DNA from: Hirsutella rhossiliensis
Taxonomy: Eukaryota > Ascomycota > Sordariomycetes > Hypocreales > Ophiocordycipitaceae
Direction of reading: 5' to 3'
NCBI RefSeq assembly: GCF_020360975.1
Contig: NW_025408676.1
Span: 2,480,001-2,544,000, forward strand
DNA: 64,000 bases
The notes under the pieces are model-generated. The model was not told the origin of the DNA, searched no databases, and was given only the letters and a program-made list of their open reading frames with translations. This document shows, piece after piece, positions 53,729 through 64,000 of the stretch. How positions within the stretch are numbered: the stretch's first letter is position 1; the number at the start of each line of letters is the position of its first letter. The position numbers and the translations under genes are program-made.

Positions 53729-55169
53729 TAGGTATACTAAAAACTATACTAAAAGGTAAACCTAAAATAGCTTTAGGTAAAGATAAAGCGCTAGACTATA
53801 GCCCTAACTAGGCTCGTATTATCTATATAGGGCTATACCTTACTATACGCTAAGGAAGTCTATAGTAAGGTAATCTAGTCCTTAATCCCTTACGCTATAG
53901 TTATATTTTATAAGATAACGCTTATAAGGGGGAAACTATATAAGATCGCGTAGGACCTAGTATAGGATTAGTTAGCCTACCTCTAAGTAGTAATAAGCGC
54001 TTACTACGCGACCTTAGTTTACTAAGTAGAAATAAAGGTATAGGTGCCTTTAATTAACCTTTACCTAAACTAAAGAATAATAGATACCCTTTAAAGGTTA
54101 GAGGATTTAGGGCTCCTAAGCTAAATTTAACGCGTATTTAATATAGTCGCGGGCATACTTAAGAGGAGGCGATACTAGAGAGTAAGTAGGCCCTTAGCGG
54201 CGCTACTACTTAGTAGGCCCCCCCTTATAAAGAAGATAAGGGGGGTCCGGAGCTAGATAGGATCGGACGACCTCTTAAATAAAGCTAGGTCGCTCGAAAG
54301 GCTAAATAAGGAATAGGCCGCTTAATAGAACGCTAAGGAAGACGCGATCTAATAATATTAAACTACCCTTTACCCCGCTAACTTCCCGCTATAGTTTAAT
54401 AAAGCGATAACGCTAAACTATTATAAGGGCCTCCTTAAGTATATTAGTATAGTAATTACTTAGATATATATAGGAAAGATCGAGCTTAATAACTTTCTCT
54501 TTAACTAATAGGTCCTTAGTATAGTCTCGCTAATATATACTTATAAATAAAAATAAGATACTATTTACTATATAATAATTAACTATCTATTAATAAAGGA
54601 GGTAAGAGAGTCCCTCTTAATATAGGCTTAGGATATAGGTAATATAAGAGTAGGCCTTTATAGGAAAAAGATAGTAGCGCCGCTAGTATAATAGTTCCTC
54701 CGCTTAGGTAGGCTCTATTAGTTTAACCTAGCTTAAAGGCTATATATAGATATACTAGATAATAAAGCTAAGGCCGCGCTAAAAATAAAGCGGCCCTAAA
54801 CTAAGACTACCTTAGCTAACTACCTCCCTTATTAAAAGGGAGAAGACTAATAATAATAGGTCTATAGTATTAACTAAATTAGACCTAAACTAAGCGTAAA
54901 CCTTACTACTTAAACTATAGACTAAATAAAACTAATATAACCTAACTAAGCTAGCCTTAATAGCTATAGAATAAGACCTACTATTAAAAGACTATAACTA
55001 AATAAGACTTAACTTAAAACTAAACTAAGATAGAGCTAATAACTAGCCCTAAACTATAACCTTAACCTAACTTATTAGTAGTAATATCCGCCTTATTATT
55101 ATAGTAAGAATAATAAGACCCCTTTAAGGTAGTATATAAGGTATAAAAAGGAGTAACCTAAGACTTATA
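53729..55169 (+). repeat. RIP-damaged 5'-truncated LINE copy and following sequence
   Basis: Aligns with 62549-64000 at a constant offset of 8820 bases for the first kilobase. It starts abruptly at gtatacta, in the C-terminal part of LINE ORF2 (reading like VPLINLYLN near 54040), and continues into 3' sequence. The abrupt 5' end is typical of truncated LINE insertion. The similarity reaches the window end, so its full length is unknown. Confidence 0.75.
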
Positions 55170-57284
55170 AGGAGTATAGGAACTACTATTATTATAAGAA
55201 GCTTAATAATAACTAGCTAAGCTTAACTTTAAACCTAAACTAAGGCTAGTCTAAATAGCTAGCTTATAAAATAAAGTAATAACTAAGGTCTATACTAAGG
55301 TAAGACTTATATTAGCGGCGGCGTAAAGGCGTTCGCTATAACTTATACTATAACTATAAATTTAATTAAGGTTAAGACTAATAACGATCTTAGCTAAAAC
55401 TAAACTATAATAAATATAAAAACGCTATTAAATAAAGTTAAGAGTATTAGTAAAGTTAATAAGCGATATAAGATAAGGGCGTTTTAAAGTAAGCTTAGCG
55501 CTAAGAGAACTACTAAGCTAAGACTCGGCGTTAGAGCTAAGGGGGGGCAACGTAGTAGTCTCCTATATTAGCTTTAAGATAACTATAGGTATAGTAATAG
55601 TAGCGGACTCCTTAGCCCTAGCTTTAGATAGACCCTTAGATATAATAGCCGCTTTACCCTTACCTTTACTCTTACCTTTTCCTTTATTAAAAAGGGCTAA
55701 AGCTAGATTAAGCCTAGTAAGGTTAAAACCTTTACCTTTACTATTATAGTCGTTATTAGTAATAAAATAGAAATAGTTAGTAAGATCGTTAACTACTATA
55801 AGAGTCTTTTAAGTAACTAAGAGCGACTTAGGCCTAACCTAAGCTAAGGTCTTAATAGTATCGCTAAACCTTTTTAGGTATTTCTCTAAGGACTTATATA
55901 TATAGTAGGTATTATTTATAAAATAGGTAAAAGCTAAAGTAAATATCTTAATATTTTTAGCGACTATAGCTTAACTAAGGGTAGACTTACTTAGCGCGCC
56001 CTTACCTTTAATAGTAAGGGTCTTTTAACTAATATATATATAAGTTTCTAAAATAGTTTAGTAAAAGCGCTCTTATACTAAGCCTTTTATAAGGGAGGGG
56101 CTATTAACCTTAGACTATACTTAGTAAAGGGTATAAGCGGCCTCTTTACTTTTAAAGGTAATTTAAAACTTAGATTAATACTAAACTTAACCTATATTAT
56201 AGTAAGGTAGGGTTACTTATTTAGTAGTAAAACTAATTAAAGTTAGTATAAGTAATATATACTTTAGCTTTTATAGCTAGTAAAGTTAGTAAAAAGTACT
56301 AAAAGTAAGACTAACCTAAGATAAGACTAAGACTAATATTTATAGGCCTAGTTTTAATAGCTAGCGAAGGACTTATATATAAGCTTACTAGTAAGGCGCT
56401 TAATATACGTAAAATAAGGGATAGAGCGTTCCGATCCCGCTATAGTAGTAACTTTCTTATAAGGAGGGGGCTTTAAAAGAGGCGAGCTACTACTACTTAA
56501 GTTAGCTTCTTAGTTAAATATAGCGATATAATAGTAAATAAACTAAATATAGTATAAGGGTAAACTAAGGATATAGAAATAATATAGGTAAGGAGCTAAG
56601 GCCTATATAAGTAAGAATAAATAAAGAAGTAAGAAAAGATAAGAATAAAACTATAAGGAGAGGGTAGGTATATATATATATAAGCTAGGCGCGCGTAACT
56701 AGTAACTATATAATAGACGGTAAATATAGGCTACTACGCCCTTAATTAAGAAGTTATATAGCTAAATAAGAACCGATTTTTGATTAATAGAGCTAGCTAA
56801 CTAAATTTTAATTAGCTAGCCTTACTTAAGAGCGACCTATACTAGCGCTTAGCCTAGTAACTAAATATTACTTACCTTATTAACTAATAGACTAATAAGC
56901 CGATATAGCCGCTACTATAGCTATATAGTAGTAGCGTAAGAGCTATAGAGAATAAAGGCGCTTATAAGCTAGGCCCCTTAAAGAAAGACTACTACTTATA
57001 ACCTTAGGCCTAGGCTAGCGAGCCTAGGCCGCGGCCGCTTAAAATAGTAGCGGCTATAGCTTAAGAGGGCCTATACTAAAAAGTAAATATATAAGAGAAG
57101 CCCGCGGTAGCTAGCGTAAATTTCTTATATACTATAACTATAACCTTATTTAAGGTAGACCTATATTAAAAAAAGGGAGGGTTTTCCCTTAAGTACTTTA
57201 GTTTTTCCCTCCTATTTAATATTAAAGTTCTAAATACCTTTAGCTAGGTCCTTAGTATAATTTTAATAATAATAATAATATATA

Positions 57285-58450
57285 TTACTTAGTAATATAG
57301 CTATATTTATAGTAATTATATTACCTTTATAGTTAAACTAACTTATTATAATATTTATATTAAAAGATTTATATTTTAAAGACTAAGCTTAAGTTATAAA
57401 GCTTATTAGCTTCCTTTAAGCTATTAACCTTAATAAGTATAATTATTACCGTTAATATCTTAGATTAAGGGTATAGCGCTTAAACTTAAAGGACCTTAAC
57501 TTTATTTACCTTTATAATTTTATAAAGTAATTACTCCTTATTTACTATTACTACCCTTAAAGGGATATTCTTAGTAACTACTATATATATATAGTAAGAG
57601 ATTATAGCTTTTAGTTTAAATATAGCCTTAACTTAGCCTTAGTCCCTTTAATAGGCTCTTATTATAGTATTAAATATAACTATAATATCTTTACTTTAAA
57701 AGCGCCTTACTAGTATAGCGCTTATAGCTTTTAAGGCTATATTTACTACCTTTACTATATCTTTTAGTTTATAGCTTAGGATTTTAAGTAGTACCTTAGT
57801 AAGGACTATAATAATTTTATATTTATAGCGTAGTAGGACCTATTTTACTATAGCTTTATATTAAGTTAGTTCCTTAGTCTTAGCTATAATTATAGCCTAG
57901 GCTTACTTAGGGCCCCTTAAGGCTAAAGTAATACTTAGGTAAAGTTCTTTTTTAACTACCTTCTTAATTATATCTTAGATTATTATCTTAAAGCTCTTAT
58001 CCGCGTAAAGTACTATTAATAACGCGCTATTAGTATAACTCTTTACTTTAAAGCGCTATTTAACTACTACTTATACCTTACTAAACTATATACTTAAGAT
58101 AAAGCTTATAAGTTCGTTATATACTACTTTTTTTATAAGGTCGCTTAGCGCTTAAGCTAGTATTATATTACTACTTTAGGTTTATTAACTCGCTTTATTA
58201 AGGTATATAAATTTAAGTAATATCTCTCTATACTATATACTTTAATTAAGCTTAATATATTAAGGGCTACTACTATATTTACCTACCCCTTAGCCTTAGT
58301 ATAGTATTATTACTAAAGGTAATTAATATTACTAAATTAATTCTTAGTATTAGTTAGTATTTTAGTTATAATATATACTTACTATAAGCGTATATTAGTT
58401 TTATAAGAAGGTTTTTAATACTAGAAATATAATAAACTTTTTAAGGAAGA
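57285..58450 (-). repeat. Left arm of RIP-damaged inverted repeat (LINE ORF1, minus)
   Basis: Reverse complement of about 58700-59867, about a common centre at 58576 (paired positions sum to 117152). It encodes the same zinc-knuckle region as the right arm on the minus strand. Two LINE ORF1 copies therefore face each other. Confidence 0.75.
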
Positions 58451-58699
58451 ACTTAAGATAAGGTTACTTAAATATAGCTAATAAGACTATAAAATTTATC
58501 TTAAGGATAATATAATATTAAAGTTCTATATTATTAAATCTATTATTTATTTAATTATTATATTATTATAAAGTAGAGCTTTTTTAAGTAAAATATAATT
58601 AATTATAGTCTTTTTTTATTATCTTTTTATTTAATATATACTTTTAAAGTAAAGTTTAATATATTAGTTTTAAGTTTAATTTATTATTTTAAATTAAAG

Positions 58700-60594
58700 G
58701 TAGTTAAAACTAATTCTTATATAATTATAGTAATAAAAGAACTTCTTATAAAATCGATATATACCTATAGCGGGTATATATTATAATTAAAATACTAACT
58801 AATACTAAGAATTAATTTAGTAGTATTAACTACCTTTAGTAATAATACTACGCTAAGGCTAAAAGGTAGGTAGATATAGTAGCGGCTATTAATATACTAA
58901 GCTTAATTAAAGCGTATAGCGTAAAGAGACGCTACCTAAATTTATATACCTTAATAAGGCGAGTTAATAAACCTAAAGTAGCGATATAATACCGGCTTAA
59001 GCGCTAAGCGACCTTATAGAAAAAGTAGTATATAATAAACTCGCGGGCTTTATCCTAAGTATATAGTTTAATAGGGTATAAGTAGTAGTCGAACGGCTCT
59101 TTAAGGTAAAGAGCCATACTAGTAGCGCGTTATTAGCGGTACTCTATATAAATAAAAGCTTTAAGATAATAATCTAGGAAGTAATTAAGAAGGTAGTTAA
59201 GAAAGAACTCTGCCTAGGTATCGCTTTAGGCCTAGGGGGCCCTAAGCGAACCTAAGCTATAGTCGCGGCTAAGACTAAAAGACTAACTTAATTTAAAGCT
59301 ATAATAAAATAGGTCCTACCGCGCTATAAATATAAGATTATCGTAGTCCCTACTAAGGCGCCGCTTAAAATCTTAAGCTATAAACTAAAGGATATAGTAA
59401 AGGCGGTAAATATAGCCTTAAAAGCTATAAGCGTTATAGCGGTAAGGCGGCTTTAAAGTAAAGATATCGCGGTTATATTTAATACTATAATAAGAGCCTA
59501 CTAAAGGGACTAAGGCTAGGTTAAGGCTATATTTAAACTAAAGGCTATAATTACTTACTATATATATATAGTAGTCGCTAAGAATATCCCTTTAAGGGTA
59601 GCGATAGTAAATAAAGAGCGATTACTTTATAAGATTATAAAAGTAAATAAAGTTAAGGTCCTTTAAGCTTAGGCGCTATACCCTTAATCTAAGATATTAA
59701 TAGTAATAACTATACTTATTAAGGTTAGTAGCTTAAAGGAGGCTAATAAGCTTTATAACTTAGGCTTAGTCCTTAAAGTATAAATCTTTTAATATAAACC
59801 TTATAATAAGTTAGTTTAACTATAAAGGTACTATAATTACTATAAGTATAGCTATATCGCTAAATAGTATATATCGATATAATTCTATAGCTAATATAAA
59901 AGTATAGTATATAATAAAGGTAAGGATAAATATAAAGCTAAGAAAGGTAAAATCCTTTATAACTATATCTTATACTAAGGGGACTACTTATTATAGACCT
60001 AGACTTACCTTATAGTAAATAAAGCCTAGGAAAAGGTAAGGGAAAACTACCTATAATAACCTTAATAGTTTATAAATACTTAGATATACGCTAAGTAATA
60101 AGTACTCCCTACTATCGAAACCTAGGGCGTTCTTAAATTAACTATAGTTTAAAAGGAAGGACTAAGTAAACTATACTATAATATAAAGTTAAGCTTAAGA
60201 TACCCGCTAGCTAGTAAGGCTAGGGAGGCTAAACTAACTATAAACGATATTTATAAGTATAGTAAATAAAGAAGTACTAAGAGATAAAGCGCTTTCTTTT
60301 TTATATAAATAACCCCTTTTACCTTAACCTTACTTATATATAACTAAAAGTATTATTTTAAAATATATAAAAGAGATTTAAGTTAGCTTAGTTAGCGCTT
60401 TACTACTAAGCTAGCTTTAACTTAATAGTATTATAAGAAGTAAAAGCTATACTAAGAGGCGGCCCCCCTTCTCTTAGAGCGGCGCCCTATAGCTTAGTCT
60501 ATAGGGAGGGGAGGTATACGCTATATATATATAAAAGGCTCGGGCTAAGGACTTAGTCGCCTTAGTCTAAACTAAACTAAAGTAAGGTAATTTT
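58700..60594 (+). pseudogene. LINE relic ORF1 (gag-like), RIP-destroyed
   Basis: Plus-strand relic. At 59835-59880 the pattern Y-N-Y-x-K-Y-S-Y-I-A-K-stop-Y appears. Read with RIP in mind (TGT or TGC to TAT or TAC, CAT to TAT, CAG to TAG), it has the spacing of a C-x2-C-x4-H-x4-C knuckle, the nucleic-acid-binding motif of LINE and retroelement Gag proteins. The first part lies in the inverted repeat. Endonuclease sequence follows from about 60690. The start and end are not defined. Confidence 0.55.
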
Positions 60595-60599
60595 TAAGG

Positions 60600-62950
60600 A
60601 TAGTATTAGACTATATACGATTTACTTATTACTAAGGGCTATAAAGACTAAAGCGTTATATAACCTAAGCGTAATTAAACTAAAGTACCTTATAGTAATA
60701 GTAAAGGACTTTAATATCTATTACTTACTTTAAAATAGATATAATAGAACCTTAGATAACGCGATATAACTTATATAAAAGGCAATAAGATTATAACTTA
60801 AACTTACTACCTTAAGAAGGGAGTATATAAGATTTTTCTATAGCTAAAAGGATAGTACTATCGACCTAGCTTAGGTAATACTAAAGACTAAGATATAGTA
60901 TACTAGGCCTAACCTAGACCTAACTAGGTTAAACTATATCCTTTAAACTATTATAATATAAGTTAATACTTAAGCCTAGGTACTTAAACTAGCCTTAAGG
61001 TAAAAAGAAGTAAAGGTAAAGCTAGTTAAAGCTAAGACTATATTTTAGCTAGGACTATACTAGCTAACGCTTTAGACGCTTAAGGATATCGACTAAGACC
61101 TAGACTATATCTTTACTACTTTAGCGTAGATCGCGATAGCTATAGTTCCGCGCTAAGGGCGAATATTACTTAAGGGTAATATATAGTTTACTTTAAAGGT
61201 AAGGAGGGTAATAAGGGAGGCTAAGAGGGTAAGGAGGAAGTATAAGCGGGAAAGGAGTAAGGCGAACTAAGTAGACCTATATAAGGCGTCTATAGCTTAG
61301 AAGTAGACTATCTACGAGGTAAGGAGAGCTTACTAATATAAGTTCTTAAAGGAATTTAGCGCCGATAATACTAAGCTTTAAAATATAAAGAGGTAGGCTA
61401 GACTCTATAGTAAGCTACTACTAAAACTAACCTATATCCCGCTACTAGTTAAAGAAGGTAAGGACCGATTAATAGAAACCTTTAAAGGGAAGGCCTAAAT
61501 ATTAACCGCTAAGTTCTTTTTATTAAAGGTAGGTACGACCTAAGGGCTACCTTAGCCTATAGCTAAGGCGACCCTTATAGTTAACTAATAGATCTAGCTA
61601 GCTAATATTATAGTAGCGCTAAGTAAGATAGTAAGCTAGAAAGTAGCGGGCTTAGATAGTATCCCCTTAAGGTTTATTAAGAAGTATAGACTAGCCTTAG
61701 TTTAGCGACTAGCTATAATCTTTAATACCTATACTTAACTCTTATATTTCCTAGAACGGTTTTATAATATAAACGTAGTAGTAATCTAAAAGCTAAGAAA
61801 GAGGCTAGAAGCTTATTATATAGTAAGAGGATAGAGACTAATTTCCCTCCTACTTATAGTAGGGAAAGTACCTAAATAAATACTAGCTTAAAGGATTATA
61901 GGAGCTATAAAGGCAAACGATATCCTATTAAATAGATAAATAAGGAATAAAAAGGAGCGCTTTATAAAAGTAGCGATCCTATTAATAATAAAACTAGTAC
62001 GCGTAACCTAGGCCTAAAGGGGTATTATATCGTTCTTATAGCTAGATATTAAGGGCGTATTTAATATAGTTAACTATAATAAGCTTATAAGGGAACTAAG
62101 GCTTTAGGGATACCTTAGATAGCTTATAAGCTTAATATAAAGCTTTATAAGTAATAGAAGATCGACATTTTACTTTAATAAGAGGACCTTAGAGCTAACT
62201 TAAGTACTAATAAGAGTCTTTTAGGGCTCCCCCTTATCCTTAATCTTATTTTTATACTATATAACCCCCTTATATAAGAGGCTTAGTATAATATATAGTA
62301 TTTACGCTATTAGCTTTACTAATAATATAAATATAGTTAGTATTAAACCTAACGAGGTAATAATAGTAGTATACTTAAAGGAGGCTTAAAAGGTATATAT
62401 AGAGTAAGTAACTAAGTTCGCGGTTACTTTTAAACCGTTAAAGAGTAAGTTAATATACTTTATATAAAGGAGATAAGCAATAATAACGCTAGTTTACCTT
62501 AGGACTAACGTAGTAATACTAGTCTAAGAGGCCTGCTTATTAAGGGTTTAAGTATACTAGAAACTATATTAAAAAGTATACTTAAAATAGCTCTAAGTAA
62601 AGATAAAGTACTAGACTATAGCTTTAACTAAGCTCGCGTTATCTATATAAGGCTATACCTTATTATATACTAAGGAAGTTTATAGTAAGGTAATCCGGTC
62701 CTTAATCTCTTATACTATAGTTATATTTTATAAGATAATACCTATAAGGGGGAAACTATATAGGATCGCGCGGGACCTAGTATAGGACTAGTTAGCTTAC
62801 CTTTAAGTAGTAATAGGCGCTTACTACGCGACCTTAGTTTATTAAGTAAAAGTAAAGGTATAAGTGCCTTTAATTAACCTTTACTTAAACTAAAGAATAA
62901 TAAATACCTTTTAAAGGTTAAAGGATTTAAGGCTTCTAAGCTAAATTTAA
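60600..62950 (+). pseudogene. LINE relic ORF2 (endonuclease-RT), RIP-destroyed
   Basis: Plus-strand frame with many TAA/TAG codons but clear motifs. VIVKDFNIYYLL near 60690 corresponds to the endonuclease VxGDFNxHHxLW. LDIKGVFNIVNYNKL near 62041 is the RT A motif region. GSPLSLILFLYY near 62225 is the B motif. FTNNINI near 62315 is where FADD should be, with both catalytic Asp codons turned to Asn codons as RIP on the other strand would do. TFKPLKSKLIYF follows near 62430, and the C-terminal VPLINLYLN near 62860. It is of the Tad1/I-like type with an apurinic endonuclease. Confidence 0.75.
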
Positions 62951-64000
62951 TACGTATTTAATATAGTTATAGGTATACTTAAGAGGAGGCGATACTAGAA
63001 AGTAAGTAGGCCCTTAATAGCGCTACTACTTAGTAGGCCCCCCCTTATAAAAGAGATAAAGGGGGTCTAGAGCTAGATAGGATTAAACGACCTCTTAGAT
63101 AAAGCTAGGTCGCTTAAAAGGCTAAATAAGGAATAAGCTACTTAATAGAACGCTAAGGAAAACGCGATCTAATAATACTAAACTACCCTCTACCCCGCTA
63201 ACTTCCTACTATAGTTTAATAAGGCGATAATACTAAACTATTATAAGGGACTCCCTAAGTATATTAGTATAGTAATTACTTAGATATATATAAGAAAGAT
63301 CGGGCTTAATAACTTTCTCTTAAACTAATAGGTCCTTAGTATAGTCTTATTAATATATACTTATAAATAAAAATAAGATACTATTTACTATATAATAATC
63401 GACTATTTATTAATAAAAAAGGTAAGAGAGTCCCTCTTAATATAGGCCTAAGATATAAGCAACGTAAGAGCGGGCCTTTAAGGGAAAAAGATAGCGGCGC
63501 CGCTAGCGTAATAGTTCCTTTACTTAGGTAGGCTCCGCTAGTTCGACCTAGCTTAAAGGCTATATATAGATATACTAAATAATAAGGCTAGGGCCGCGCT
63601 AGAAATAAAGTAGCCTTAAACTAAGACTACCTTAGCTAACTACCTCTTTTACTAAAGTAACCTAAGAAAGAAAGAGGACTTATAATAATAGGTTTATAAT
63701 ATTAACTAAATTAAACTTAAACTAAGTATAAACCTTATTACTTAAACTATAGACTAAATAAAATTAATATAACTTAACTAAGCTAGCCTTAATAGCTATA
63801 AAATAAGACCTACTACTAAAAGACTATAACTAAATAAGACCTAACTTAAAACTAAACTAAGATAGAGCTAATAACTAGCTTTAAACTATAACCTTAGCTT
63901 AACTTATTAATAGTAACGTTTACCTTATTATCGCGGTAGGAATAATAAGACCCCTTAAGGGTAGTACGTAGGGTATAAAAGGGAGTAACCTAAGACTTAT
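62549..64000 (+). repeat. Second copy of the 53729 repeat, running off the window
   Basis: Homologous to 53729-55169. Here it is continuous with the full RT upstream, so this is the parent-like copy. Differences between the two are mainly C/T and G/A, as RIP would give. Downstream boundary not in the window. Confidence 0.75.

Larger units (their letters stand above)
50193..64000. repeat. RIP-saturated AT-rich repeat block
   Basis: From about 50193 to the window end the dinucleotides CA and TG, and hence ATG, are almost absent on both strands; only isolated cases are seen (for example near 52497, 55548, 59211, 60781 and 61911). TA is in great excess, while CG, CC and CT remain. This is the mark of CpA-to-TpA conversion by RIP driven to saturation. 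No open frame of useful length exists. The content is relics of repeats: a Tad1-like LINE, a second truncated copy of it, and an inverted repeat. The rest (50.2-53.7 and 55.2-57.2 kb) I could not identify. Confidence 0.93.

Overview
The window looks like a transposon-dense accessory region of a filamentous ascomycete (Pezizomycotina). The evidence is short GT-AG introns with CTGAC/CTAA branch sites, chromodomain Gypsy elements, Tad1-like LINEs, a Hop-like MULE fragment, a hAT element, Helitrons, and a 13.8 kb block with the signature of repeat-induced point mutation (RIP). Few ordinary host genes are visible. No rRNA, tRNA or CRISPR array was recognised.

Layout. (1) 1-15.45 kb is a head-to-tail Helitron array. 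Two closely related RepHel elements lie on the minus strand (about 363-7934 and 7935-14107), followed by the helicase tail of a third, divergent, GC-rich Helitron on the plus strand (14108-14885). Each of the first two carries a different host-type gene in the same slot on the opposite strand: a frameshifted MYND zinc-finger gene (650-1379) and an intact 224-residue conserved fungal ORF (8222-8896). (2) 15.5-19.9 kb holds a three-exon gene for a predicted secreted Ser/Thr-rich protein, a broken ORF pair, a 15-bp minisatellite, a 162-bp inverted repeat and a small MADS-like ORF. (3) 19.97-25.4 kb is Gypsy-1, a chromovirus with 236/230-bp LTRs, TSD GAAAG and an 11-nt Tf1-type self-priming site; its gag and pol are frameshifted. 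(4) 26.5-27.4 kb is a probable chromo-like host gene. (5) 27.78-34.54 kb is Gypsy-2, a single minus-strand insertion (TSD GTTTT). It contains a 1.81-kb inverted duplication of its own 5' LTR and gag plus 212 bp of flanking DNA, and its pol core is flipped. (6) 34.75-38.4 kb is a mosaic of a perfect-hairpin MITE, a fourth Helitron helicase relic, LINE RT pieces and a MULE (FAR1) fragment. (7) 38.39-42.85 kb is a hAT transposon with one uninterrupted 910-codon transposase. It sits inside a LINE reverse transcriptase that also carries a solo LTR (42929-43250, TSD GTAGT). (8) 43.8-50.2 kb is sparse: a tiny TA-flanked MITE, a 10-bp minisatellite, a second solo LTR (45961-46247, TSD GTTAC) and a four-exon Myb/SANT-like gene. 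(9) 50.19-64 kb is RIP-saturated DNA with almost no CA or TG dinucleotides. Relics of a Tad1-like LINE (gag knuckle, endonuclease, RT) can still be read in it.

The main biological points are these. Helitrons have taken up different genes in the same cargo slot. A retrotransposon has rearranged into an inverted-repeat, flip-capable structure. Young repeats that escaped RIP sit next to a block that RIP has saturated. Gene models with introns are my own, based on splice signals and frame. Element ends of the Helitrons are approximate.
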